Assembly (NCBI RefSeq): GCF_000003605.2 | Contig: NW_003139825.1 | Span: 11,821 to 34,600 of the forward strand | Direction of reading: 5' to 3' | DNA: 22,780 nucleotides | Source of the DNA: Saccoglossus kowalevskii | Taxonomy: Eukaryota > Hemichordata > Enteropneusta > Harrimaniidae | Part shown: positions 1 through 8,408 of the stretch, in pieces | Numbering within the stretch: the stretch's first letter is position 1 | Layout of the letters: every line of letters begins with the position of its first letter | The notes under the pieces: model-generated | Databases searched by the model: none | Seen by the model: the letters and a program-made list of their open reading frames with translations, nothing else | Told to the model about the DNA's origin: nothing | Position numbers and translations under genes: made by a program

Positions 1-612
1 TGCTATGCACTTTTCTACTCATTACATTTTCTACGATGGGCTGAGGCCCTGTACAGAAATAAAATTACATAATACAAAATTGACTAATACTAAAATGAAT
101 AATTGTAGACAGATTTCGACATGAAATCGTGTCACTTTTATGTGCGCTAACATCTGCGAAGAGCAAAAAAACTCGTGAGTAGCATTCTACCTTAAAATGC
201 TTAGACAATAATGCTAAGATATGTATAGTCTCGTCTTTTTTGTGTACAGCATTTTGCCGTAGTGGGTCTTGGGTGTGGGTGCGTTTGTCTGTGGGTGGGG
301 AATGGCTTAGGACCCCTTCTCTAAAATCATATGGTAAAATAGTTCAAATATGTTATGTGAAATAACTTACCAACGTAACACAAAGTAAACCAATTGAATT
401 TAAAACCGAGAATATAAAAATGTCTGTAACAGAGCTCAAAGACACTTTTTTAATATTATAAAATTCACACGTTTCACGTCAAATATATTATTTTTGTTTT
501 CGAATCCCCTATTCAAAAGTGCTGGCTACGGGCCTGGTCGCTATCACCATGAAAGGCTAGCTGGAAAAGAATATTAGTGTAAAAGACATCAAACGACATT
601 TTAAATACTTAC
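1..612. other. Left-edge non-coding stretch (intron or downstream of a minus-strand gene)
   Basis: No long open frame on either strand. If the exon at 613-699 is real, this is its first intron or later. Two minus-strand stretches have an acceptor-like border followed by a short open frame: after position 560 (ttcttttccag, 15 codons, then stop) and after position about 324 (tatgattttag, about 39 codons, then stop). Both are weak. The first overlaps a phrase at about 505-540 (cccctattcaaaagtgctgg, then ctacgggcctg) that I recall from invertebrate transposon tails, so it is probably repeat-derived. A G/T-rich tract lies at 260-300. Confidence 0.4.
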
Positions 613-699
613 TCTATCAACTGACTCGCATTTCACGCCATACATTGGTGTCAAACCAGCAAACTTGTTGACACGTGTACTCGCCATGGAAGCCGCCAT
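613..699 (-). CDS. Candidate first coding exon of a minus-strand gene, truncated by the window edge
   Basis: Read on the minus strand, an ATG at 699 in a strong context (A at -3, G at +4) opens 29 codons beginning MAASMASTRVNKFAGL. The frame ends exactly at a consensus donor (gtaagt, 612-607) in phase 0. The start codon sits inside a YY1 motif, which is typical of animal genes where promoter and start codon nearly coincide. The block is richer in GC and CpG than its surroundings. I do not recognise the protein. The next exon is either outside the window or one of the weak candidates at 1-560. The open frame, Kozak context and donor are seen directly; that it is a gene is inferred. Chance agreement is possible because the frame is short. 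Confidence 0.42.
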
Positions 700-703
700 C
701 TTG
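692..703 (-). promoter_or_regulatory. YY1-type motif over the candidate start codon
   Basis: The plus strand reads gccgccatcttg, which is the reverse complement of the YY1 consensus core AAGATGGCGGC. In animals this element often lies just downstream of the transcription start and may supply the initiator ATG, as it would here for the exon at 613-699. The match is perfect over the core; use in vivo is inferred. Confidence 0.42.
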
Positions 704-920
704 GGAAGGTTTTGCGACGAGTAAACAGAAATAGAAAACCATGGTAGATTTATACTAAGTAAACAAATAAAACCAGTAGAACGACAAAGTATTTACAAAA
801 ACGATAATGTGAAATTGCAGTAACTTGCTACTAATTTAAAGGCAAAAATATGATTTTCCAGGAGCTCCAAAAAGGCGTGTCACCATCCTGATAGATAGAA
901 AGAAAGAATATTTTTTTTAT
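700..920. other. Upstream flank of the minus-strand candidate exon
   Basis: On the gene model this is the 5' leader and proximal promoter of the minus-strand exon. It contains a short plus-strand frame from the ATG at 687 that stops at 723-725. There is no TATA box, and nothing else is identifiable. Confidence 0.25.
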
Positions 921-958
921 TTGAAACGTACCAAAGAAACCTTAGGCTTGAATCCAAT

Positions 959-987
959 AACAACAACAACAACAACAACAACAACAA
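959..987. repeat. (CAA)n microsatellite
   Basis: About nine uninterrupted CAA units, followed by an imperfect continuation (acgacaacaaaac). A frame crossing it reads poly-threonine, an artefact of the repeat. Confidence 0.9.
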
Positions 988-1216
988 AACTCACGACAAC
1001 AAAACTTACAGTCTATAATTATATAAATTTTGCAAAAATGCTAAAAATGAAAGAATCGTTGATAGAAACAATATTAAATAATTCATTCATACCAAACCCT
1101 GCAACCATGAAGATAAATGTACAGGGCTGCAAGGGATCATTACAGCAGCGGTGCTTGTCCATTGCATCGCAATGTTGTTGTAAGCGTTACAGTATAGATC
1201 AATGAAAAACTCACAC

Positions 1217-1227
1217 GGGGGGGGGGG
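1217..1227. repeat. Homopolymer run of 11 G
   Basis: Eleven consecutive G residues after cacac. It may form part of a G-rich transposon end, and its length is prone to sequencing error. Confidence 0.8.
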
Positions 1228-1387
1228 TTCTTTCACTTCTTGATGGGGTAGACAAGACAATAGTACTGGGAATGACATACACACACAAAGATATCAAGTT
1301 AAAGCTCCTGGCCTCAATACCTCTCAAAATAATTACAAGAAATAAAGCACAGAATAATACAATGAATAAATTCACTAAAATAGGGGT

Positions 1388-1645
1388 TTGCCTAACGAAG
1401 TGTTCCAGGATGTGGACATTGATGACAGTCAATGGCTTCTGCAACATAACAACGAAGAAATACAGGAGTCGTGCTTGCAGAGGAACGCTGTTTTTCTGGA
1501 GGGCACCGCTGATAGCTGGAGATCGCAAAGCAGTTCATACTCGTCTCACAGAATGATAATTGAAACCTGTATCACTTGTCTCACAATATCGCAGCAGAAA
1601 CACACAGAGTACTCAATTGAAATGGTTCTTCACAACTGTCCTTAA
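1388..1645 (+). CDS. Possible terminal-exon-like frame of unknown identity
   Basis: A plus-strand frame without an ATG stays open for 85 codons. Its acidic and polar composition (NEVFQDVDIDDSQWLL near its start) looks more like protein than the neighbouring AT-rich frames. A possible acceptor is gtgttccag just before 1409 (phase 0, GAT first). The stop at 1643-1645 is followed 19 nt later by AATAAA at 1664-1669, as expected for the end of a gene. Against it, the polypyrimidine tract is poor, the second half is less protein-like and I recognise no family. It could be a decayed gene or transposon fragment. Antisense frames here are shadows. Confidence 0.2.
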   Translation: MPNEVFQDVDIDDSQWLLQHNNEEIQESCLQRNAVFLEGTADSWRSQSSSYSSHRMIIETCITCLTISQQKHTEYSIEMVLHNCP

Positions 1646-1679
1646 TCTAGCCTATGTATAGAGAATAAATGGCCCAATT

Positions 1680-2608
1680 TTAGGTACAACATCTGGGTTT
1701 CCACAGGAGCCAATCAGACTGTGTTCTTGCGGCTGTCTCACGATGACATGCAGGCACTCACGTAGGCAAGTCAGTAGATCGTAAACATCCTTTGTTATGT
1801 AAATCACAAGAATACCTGGTAGATTCCAATTATCCTTTCAAAGTTGTAAACAAGTTGCCAATTACCTTTATGTAAGTTATCACACGGCAATGCACATCGT
1901 TTCTTCTCATGATTCCATGCACATTTCTATTTGCAGGGTTTGAGGTAATTTAAAAAAAAACCCATAGAATAAAGGATGCTGACATACATATTTGACCTTG
2001 ATGAGAAAAAAAAAATCTATGCAACAAAGAAAATGATGGCACTGCAAAATGTAGCTTTTTATTCGTCTTACGCTAGCAACTGTTTTTACATTGTACAGTT
2101 ACTTTTCGCCTATTTACACCATCTTGACGCTAGAGGGCGCGAATTTTAAGAAAGGTGGTTCATACGTTTTGGAATGGTTTTTTCAATTATAAACTGTAAT
2201 GTTGCGGGAAAAAACATTGTAAGCTGCTTAGAAGATAACTTTATTTAAACTTGATAGAAAACAGGTAATACGAACTGTTTAAAAATATGAATATCAAAAA
2301 GTATATTAATAATATTCACAACAAGCAATGTTAACACGGGGAAAGCAGGCGCATATAAATACCTCGCAGTAAGGAACATAACAATGAGCTAGAATAAAAA
2401 TACATTGAAGAAATATAAAAGTAGCTTAGATACATTGCTTACATTATTCCATATACTAGTAACTAATTTTGTGGCATAAGGTGGTATTTTGAACTCCTTG
2501 TAATCTCGATTTTGTTTGATATCTGACTATTAAAAATAACATGGACGAATAACTATGAGGTATGGCAACAACAAATATCTTGACCCTGTTTTGAAGGCTT
2601 TTATTTAC
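1680..2608. other. Non-coding AT-rich stretch
   Basis: No gene is seen. A CTCF-core-like string ctagagggcg lies at 2130-2139 in a small GC patch. Otherwise there are short A/T runs and no clear repeat. Confidence 0.5.
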
Positions 2609-3018
2609 AGAATATTTAGATAGCAAGGTGTCGTATCTGATATTATTTTACGAAGGCCCTCTCTCATTCACCTTGGATTCACCTTCATGAACCTGAAGGT
2701 CACAGCACTCCGGGCTTTTTGATAGAATTGAGTTACGCCCAGTTTGCGGCATGTCAAATTTGATGTGAAAGTCCAGAATTGATTTTCGGGGGTGTAATTA
2801 AGATATGTTTCAAATTTGTCATTTGTCAAGTTTAACTCTCAGAGTACTGTTAGTCAAATCATCCTGGGTAAGTTTGTATAGCATACCCCTGCATGGTATG
2901 CCAATAGTCTGATTATAGCGAGTCCATCACATACTAGTATACAACACAGTCTAATGACTTAGGGAAAGTGTATTCGTCACGGTATGGATAGACTTTGTTT
3001 TAATGTTGAGTTCATGTA
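2609..3018 (+). repeat. Dispersed 410-bp repeat, copy 1 (probable non-autonomous transposable element)
   Basis: This stretch and 6616-7024 align in the same orientation from agaatatttagatagca to gagttcatgt, matching at roughly nine of ten positions or better by eye. There are no terminal inverted repeats and no open frame. An internal pair accttca/tgaaggt, separated by 6 nt, is conserved in both copies. Copy-2 flanks suggest target-site duplication, so independent insertions of one family are more likely than segmental duplication. The class is not clear: no pol III box, LTR termini or A-tail is visible. Confidence 0.85.
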
Positions 3019-3261
3019 CCTTTTAAGGTTTACGACTATATGTGAGCACTAGAATGGTGTAAAAACAAAACAAGTGTTTAATTGATCTGACAATAACTGC
3101 GCATGGATACAATAACCTGGCATGGAAAGCCCCATGATTGGTACATAGTTACTGGTTGGACGTATTGTATTTGACCTAAGCATGCAGTTCTTTCAAACAT
3201 GCTGTTGGATAAGACGAAGACGTGACGGGGGCCTTGGCCTGTAGTACTTACACGCGGCCAG
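3019..3261. other. Non-coding spacer
   Basis: Short stretch between the 410-bp repeat and the C-run element. No gene is seen on either strand. Confidence 0.4.
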
Positions 3262-3310
3262 GCGCCCCGCCCCCCCCCCCTTCAGCCCGAATTTCTGGAT
3301 CCGCCAGTGG
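3262..3310. repeat. C-run and 'ctggatccgcca' transposon-tail remnant
   Basis: Eleven consecutive C (3270-3280) are followed by ttcagcccgaatttctggatccgccagtgg in pieces. From memory, a homopolymer C or G run joined to ctggatccgcca is a recurring phrase in invertebrate repeat ends. Only the end is present here, with no body and no coding capacity. The identification rests on recollection, not alignment. Confidence 0.35.
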
Positions 3311-3342
3311 TACTGGTGATTATATCATTCATTCATTATATT

Positions 3343-3370
3343 GGTCGGTCAGTCAGTCAGTCTGAGTCAG
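3343..3370. repeat. (GTCA)n short tandem repeat
   Basis: Imperfect tetranucleotide repeat: three clean gtca units framed by ggtc and ctgagtcag. Confidence 0.7.
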
Positions 3371-3450
3371 ATCATGGCCAGATATTCCAACGTGTGCAAC
3401 CTACCCTAGTTATTGGACGCAGTATTGAATTTCAATATTGGCTTACCATG

Positions 3451-3500
3451 TAATAATAATAATAATAATTATCTTTATTGCGTTCGTATCCCTATTAAAA
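3451..3500 (-). repeat. (TAA)n with adjoining sequence, possible 3' tail of a minus-strand retroelement
   Basis: Six TAA units abut atctttattgcgttcg. On the minus strand this reads ...aataaagat followed by (ATT)n, the layout of many non-LTR retrotransposon or SINE 3' ends that finish in a trinucleotide repeat. No reverse transcriptase frame is attached, so at most a 5'-truncated tail remains. The upstream boundary is not defined. Confidence 0.3.
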
Positions 3501-4174
3501 TGCAATACAGATGTGAATAAAGTCAAACAAACAATGTATCGTGTATACGATCAGGTGACATTCAATATTCATCCCATATTGGGCCGCGTGCGCGTAGGGG
3601 TGCACGTACACAAATGACCTACATTCACATTTACCTACCATAAATTCATGGGGGCTTACATTGCGATGAAATACAGAATAAAAATAAAGCTGGGTAATCC
3701 ACGTTAGTCGATTCTATTTCCTAAGTTTATTGATATACTTGATTCGGGTGTGACTTCCTCCCAGAACGCTCGGAATGATACTCTATTATACACGTAGAGA
3801 CTGTCCCCTATCGGCACATCAACCTACGTTGATGACGTCATCCAAATCTTACTGTCACGTTACGTGGAGATGAACTATTTCCGGACAATTAATGTACACC
3901 GGATCTTGCAAAGATATCTAAGTACTATCTCGGCATGATTCCTTTCCCCGGGGTGTCTCTGTTGATTAATTAATAGGGATAGTTTCAAATAGTCTTATGG
4001 GCCGATCGTTCCCTGTAAGGATTCACCCGAAACTGCGCGAATTTTGACCAATGAAAATTCAAGTTCAAAGCTGTCCCGATGTTTGTTTTCAGGTGGTTCA
4101 TTTACGGCAGCTAGGGAGGTTACAAATTGCGCTTTTCAGTTAAGAATACGTCTATTGCGTGTAAAAAAAGGATA
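3501..4174. other. Non-coding stretch
   Basis: No gene is seen. It holds one perfect CRE palindrome TGACGTCA at 3833-3840 and moderately CpG-containing sequence at 3580-4090 without a long open frame. Confidence 0.45.
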
Positions 4175-4212
4175 ATCTCAGACAACTTATAAATTTATTA
4201 GTTGTCTGAGAT
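4175..4212. repeat. 38-nt near-perfect palindrome (13-bp arms)
   Basis: Arms atctcagacaact (4175-4187) and agttgtctgagat (4200-4212) are perfect reverse complements. The 12-nt centre itself contains the palindrome ataaatttat, so only one T-T pair breaks symmetry over 38 nt. It could extrude as a cruciform or fold as an RNA hairpin. It does not flank a gene seen here. Confidence 0.9.
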
Positions 4213-5122
4213 GTAATGTACATATTTGAGAAAATGAGCTTCCTTTTGAACTCGTATACTTAATGCAAGAGTAAGAAATTGTTTTCTGATGAACATTTTT
4301 TTTACAAGCAGATCACGGGACGGTCCATTCAGGTGTTTTCCCTCTGTAAATTGCTAGCAAGGCCGCCCTAACATAATTAATTACGTTAGACACGCGTCTC
4401 TGAACTCGCGGTGAAAATGACCTACATAAGGGATGCGCCATTCTTCCCAACGGGTACTTGCCAGTGTCGAAGTTGCATCGTGGAATACGTGATGTATTGC
4501 GTGCAGGTATGAATAACCGTACCATGCATGGCGAAGAACAGAATTCAACACCACCACCCCACCCCACCCCATGGCCTCTACCCGTCTTAACAAAAAAAGG
4601 ACATTGACGCCTGCTTAATGATGGTCGTTCCTCGAACGAACCGCCCACGCAACTTCCAAAATAACTGGCAGTGATTGAACGTCCCTAATTGTGCGTGGCG
4701 TTGATTGATCTACGCCGGGGGGCATCGTCACTATGTAAAGTCACGATTCTGAACTTGTACGTTATTTGTCTGCACTTTTCAACTAATCTTTAAACGTGTT
4801 TTTTTTATTAGGTTTCATACTCCACTACTCGACACATGAATATAAACATTAAAAATGAAGTCTATTATACACGCAGGGCCAAAAAGGCACGTATCAAAAT
4901 TAAAAAAACATGAAGATGTTGTTTGCGTAGTTTTTAATATCAAATTATGCACGCTATCTTTTGTTAACAAATCTTCTAAAACGAGACCGATTTGACTGCA
5001 CTGATACACACGATATTGGTAAAGTTGACATATATGTAGTTGAGTACTTCCTTGAAATGTATCAGCCCGTTATTTCACGGGATTTCACTGAAATTCCACT
5101 CACAATTCGAAGGATTGGTTAT
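4213..5122. other. Stretch without a supported gene
   Basis: 4300-4730 is richer in GC than its surroundings and carries frames on both strands, none recognisable. The minus-strand frame over 4313-4648 crosses a low-complexity ccacc tract at 4549-4570. A 30-codon plus frame 4417-4506 ends at a donor-like cag/gtatga (see findings). The right part is AT-rich. A minus-strand AATAAA lies at 4809-4804. Confidence 0.4.
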
Positions 5123-5289
5123 TCATTCCTTGCCTAAAATTGTTTTCAAAATAGTTCCTAATAGTGACGTGAAACCATTACCACTGCCGTCGTAGGGGAT
5201 TTCAATGACGTCATCCCCATTATGCATGTGACCATGAATGCCATGGTACACAAGGTGAAGTTTACTTGTTGTTATCCGCATTCGTCCCT
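5123..5289 (-). CDS. Candidate minus-strand terminal exon, unknown protein
   Basis: On the minus strand a good acceptor (tattttaatttgcccccag, ending at 5290) opens 54 codons before a TGA at 5125-5123. The peptide has mixed, protein-like composition (for example KLHLVYHGIHGHMH and DDVIEIPYDGSGNG), with little low complexity for such an AT-rich region. A minus-strand AATAAA lies about 315 nt downstream at 4809-4804. The frame also runs upstream through the acceptor to an ATG at 5332, so a 69-residue intronless reading is possible. I recognise no family and see no partner exon. Two palindromic TGACGTCA sites overlap the longer frame, one of them encoding Asp-Val inside the exon. Confidence 0.25.
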
Positions 5290-5331
5290 CTGGGGGCAAA
5301 TTAAAATATTTCAACGTGACTAATGACGTCA
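5165..5331. promoter_or_regulatory. Cluster of CRE-type sites
   Basis: TGACGTGA at 5165 and perfect palindromes TGACGTCA at 5206-5213 and 5324-5331 lie within 167 bp, consistent with a CREB/ATF-responsive element. It overlaps a possible exon, so coding constraint is a rival explanation for one site. No core promoter is recognisable alongside. Confidence 0.25.
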
Positions 5332-5332
5332 T

Positions 5333-6131
5333 TCAGGTTCACGATCATTGATTTTGATAGATAACGTGTCCCTCTGAGTACGTTAGCGGAAATGAGTGGC
5401 TAGTTTGGGATCAAGGTATGATAAACCACAGTCTCAGAAGTGTTGTGGGTAAAGTCAACGTTCAATAAAGAAAGCTTTAGATAATTCACTAGCTAATCTG
5501 GCATGCATTTGACAAGAAATAAGAATCTAGAGAAAGGTAAAGGGCATTTTCGTAAGCTGTGATCAATTGTTTTTATTTTCGTAATAATGTAATTTAAATA
5601 AATAAAAAAACGTATATTCGTAGACATGGGCAAGGTGTAAAATGTAATCAGCTATTTTATTCGTCCGTAATGTGTACAAAGATCTTTTTTGTAAACGTAT
5701 TTTCCATTTTTCCACATTAAATGTCGTAATTCGTACGAAATTTTCAATATATTATGAAAATTTAAAATGTAATTAGAAATTTGTTTTATCTGTGAATTGC
5801 AAAAAACTATTTTGTACTGTAAATGAAACTTTCATTTTATTTCCTGTAAAAACGTAAAATGCTATGGTTACGGACAAAAGGCAAAAACAAGTAGACGCTA
5901 TTCTAGTGTCGTTGAATTTAAATGTTGTATTATGTTCGTGTGTGACACACTGGCTGGAATCAGAAAACTGTATTCTCGTTCTATGTTTGTTGAACACGTT
6001 TCATGACAATTACTGATACTCTGTGAATGTATAATTGCATATATCTATACAAGGTATAATGCGAGGAACCAAACTTTCTTAAGCTTAAGGTTGATTATGA
6101 CACAGTTTTATTTTTTTATTTGTTTGCGCAG
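5333..6131. other. Very AT-rich non-coding stretch
   Basis: No supported gene. Minus-strand frames here (about 5773-5997) are low-complexity and unrecognised. The T-rich end (about 6105-6131) forms a strong polypyrimidine tract ending gcgcag. Confidence 0.4.
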
Positions 6132-6269
6132 TTTTATTTCACGAAACACTACAAAAACGAAAATTTCTTGCATGTTTTTGGAATGCCAAAGAACGAAGGT
6201 GGTTTCGAAGTGAACGCACCATTCTCCAAGCATCCACTGAATGTTCAACCACGCCACACACGCCAGTAG
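6132..6269 (+). CDS. Weak exon candidate after a strong acceptor, unknown protein
   Basis: A long T-rich tract ending tttgtttgcgcag precedes 6132. In phase 0 the sequence reads 45 codons to TAG at 6267-6269, with a protein-like stretch HVFGMPKNEGGFEVNAPF. A second frame of the same block stays open to a donor-like cag/gtatta at 6344, so the correct frame is undecided. No upstream exon was found. GC is higher (6180-6340) than in the flanks. Existence as an exon is inference only. Confidence 0.17.
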   Translation, partial: FYFTKHYKNENFLHVFGMPKNEGGFEVNAPFSKHPLNVQPRHTRQ

Positions 6270-6615
6270 TCAGTCGAGACTTGAAGAACGTGGACGCACG
6301 GGAGTCATCAAGCGAGAACGCGTTCTATCGCCAATGTATAAGTCAGGTATTAGCAAATGACAAACAGTAAGAAGACAAACTCTTGAAACTGCCTTTAATA
6401 TGGTGGCATATAGGTTACAAGTTTTAGTTTATAGGATGGTTGTCGCGCAGTACGTGTTCTAATTTCATGGAAACAAACAATGTATTTTACACGCGTTGTG
6501 TACGTCGCTTTCAGTCTCATATCGAACAGGACGCATCGCAGCGACCACCACCTTTTAGAATGAACACAGCGAATACAAGGACAATAAAACTAAAAAAAAT
6601 ATATTACATTTTTTT

Positions 6616-7024
6616 AGAATATTTAGATAGCAGGGTGTCTTAGTTGATATTAGTTTACGAATAGAAGGCCCTCCCTCATTCACCTTGGATTCACCTTCAT
6701 GAGCCTGAAGGTTACAGCACTCCGGGTTTTTTGATAGAATTGAGTCACGTCCAGTTTGCGGCATGTCAAATTTGATGTGATAGTCCAGAATTAATTTTGG
6801 AGGTGTAATTAAGATATCTTTCAAATTTGTCATTAGTCAAGTTCAACTCTCAGAGTATTGTTAGTCAAATAATCCTGGGTAAGTTTGTATAGCATACCCC
6901 TGCATGGTATTCCGATAGTCTGGCTATAGCGAGCCCATCACATACTAGTATACAACACAGTCTAATGACTTAGGAAAAGTGCATTCGTATAAGACAGACT
7001 TTGTTTATTTGTCGAGTTCATGTT
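6616..7024 (+). repeat. Dispersed 410-bp repeat, copy 2, with target-site-like duplication
   Basis: Same family and orientation as 2609-3018, with differences scattered and no large gap. The string catttttt occurs immediately before it (6607-6615) and immediately after it (7025-7032), as expected for a target-site duplication, which would place the ends at agaatattt and gttcatgt. The low-complexity nature of the duplicated string weakens that reading. Confidence 0.85.
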
Positions 7025-7032
7025 CATTTTTT

Positions 7033-7454
7033 GACCAAAAAATATACCCTAAAAAACATGCTTTACGGTTATTTCGGTAAATTGGTCACATAGATATATG
7101 ACAGAAATCCAAGAAACATGTATAATATATAATCGAGGAAGACAAATATTTGCAAATGTAAGCAATTATTTATTGCAAAATTAACCTAATTTGTTGTTAA
7201 TATAGATAAATTAGTTATGTACATCCACCATTTTAAATCAACATTCAAATTGTGTTGTTACAGTAGTTTATTTCGGATATTTTGAAGTACACTTTATTTA
7301 AAGCAATTTATAAAAAAAAAATGCATTTTGATGTAATTATGTGAAAACAAACTACACAGCTTTCTACCGGAAACACAAACCAATACACACACACACAATT
7401 TGCTTACAAATAGAAGAATACTTTTGACTAAAAGTTTCTCGTTTCTTCTTTCAG
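7033..7454. other. AT-rich non-coding stretch
   Basis: No gene, and nothing beyond A/T runs. The right end (7435-7454) is a clean polypyrimidine tract ending ttctttcag. Confidence 0.4.
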
Positions 7455-8039
7455 GTATAGCTGTGCTAACGCTGCACAGTAGGAATGAATTAGTTGTATA
7501 TCCCTTCGACTTGATAGTATTGTTAGATTATTTTATCATGTGCACTTCTATTAAGGTACGGGGGATTGTGTACTGTCGATAATAACAAAACGCTTTCCGC
7601 CAGCTTCATTACAAAAATAGATTATCCGATTGAAATGAAAGTATGAATACAAGTCAATAAATTAAGTTTGTAACAACCAAGTCGATGTATGAAAAAATAA
7701 ATTACCTACTCCCAAATATATTCTGTAAAAATAATGACGTCTGTACCGCGACAGGAACTCCAATTAATGAAGTTTGGTCGTATTTCATCGTAAGGGAGTT
7801 GAAACAAATTAAAAAAATTACAAAAATATGTGCTGTTCATGTTTCAGGTGATAAAACTACTAAGAAGTTGGTGTGAAATTGGTGTGCATAGTTTTAGTGT
7901 AATAATTGACAGGAAAATGTATCCGCTCACCAGGCAAAACACAACCTTTTTAAAAATGTGTTACGTGCATGAACGCGTTAATCTAAATAATTACCCATTC
8001 TGTGTGTGTTTATACGGGAGAATGCGTACTTTCTTCTAG
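7455..8039 (+). CDS. Speculative two-exon frame (7455-7555 and 7848-8039), unknown protein
   Basis: Exon-like block 1 follows the acceptor tttcttctttcag and ends at the donor aag/gtacgg in phase 0. Block 2 follows tgttcatgtttcag, opens in phase 0 and reads 63 codons to TAG at 8037-8039. The two therefore join in frame across a 292-bp GT-AG intron. Block 1 is hydrophobic (VYPFDLIVLLDYF). Codon use is AT-driven, no family is recognised, and block 1 needs an upstream exon that was not found. In a T-rich genome such coincidences are expected, so this is offered only as a model to test with RNA data. Confidence 0.14.
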
Positions 8040-8071
8040 TGCTAAACGCCCTTCGGAAAAAATTCAGCGTT

Positions 8072-8237
8072 AAAATGGCCACCAGTCGGCCATCTGCAAC
8101 CAAAGTGCATTATTAAGTGCAAAGTGTATATTCCCATAAGGCTTTGTATGTGTAAAGTTGGAATGTAATTAGTAAATGCATGTCAGAGATATCTATCTAT
8201 GAAAGCATCCTCTAAAACAAAATGGCTGCCAGTCGGC
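8072..8237 (+). repeat. Degenerate tandem pair, 147-bp spacing
   Basis: aaaatggccaccagtcggc (8072-8090) recurs with two mismatches at 8219-8237. Between them lies gtaaagttggaatgtaat, resembling the caagtttgaatg block of the array at 22200-22680, and the first block resembles that array's ggtcatttt block. Probably a single decayed unit of the same family. Confidence 0.4.
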
Positions 8238-8264
8238 ACTGTGAAACTATTTTCACTGGAATTT

Positions 8265-8408
8265 CATTTCACTATTTTGATGTTTTGGGTAATTTCACCG
8301 GGTTTTAAATTCACGAACGAATGAGTTCTATAGTTATTTTACATGTATACGTGAATTTAAATAAAATAAATTAAATAAAAACCAATGAATAATTAACGCG
8401 TTTACAGT
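8265..8408 (-). repeat. Dispersed repeat with 'tttacagt' end, copy 1
   Basis: Shares a succession of blocks with 9254-9427: ttcactattt, gatgtttt, ttcacc/ggggttt, aaattcacgaa, ttattttacatg, cgtg.attta, caatgaataat, then tttacagt. It lacks an internal stretch found in copy 2. Read on the minus strand the element begins actgtaaa, a phrase I associate with a widespread invertebrate interspersed repeat. No coding capacity. Confidence 0.65.

Noticed and set aside
921-1205. 94-codon frame with poly-threonine
   Set aside because: Produced by the (CAA)n microsatellite and begins at TTG.
1211-1528. Hydrophobic 105-codon minus-strand frame
   Set aside because: Antisense shadow of the more protein-like plus frame at 1388-1645, ending in a G-run that reads poly-proline.
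4313-4648. 111-codon minus-strand frame
   Set aside because: It crosses a ccacc low-complexity tract, overlaps another frame of similar length, and no family is recognised.
2609-7024. The two 410-bp direct repeats as LTRs of one retrotransposon
   Set aside because: The ends are not TG...CA, no primer-binding site or polypurine tract was seen, the 3.6 kb between them has no gag or pol frame, and no target duplication flanks the pair as a unit. Copy 2 has its own flanking duplication.
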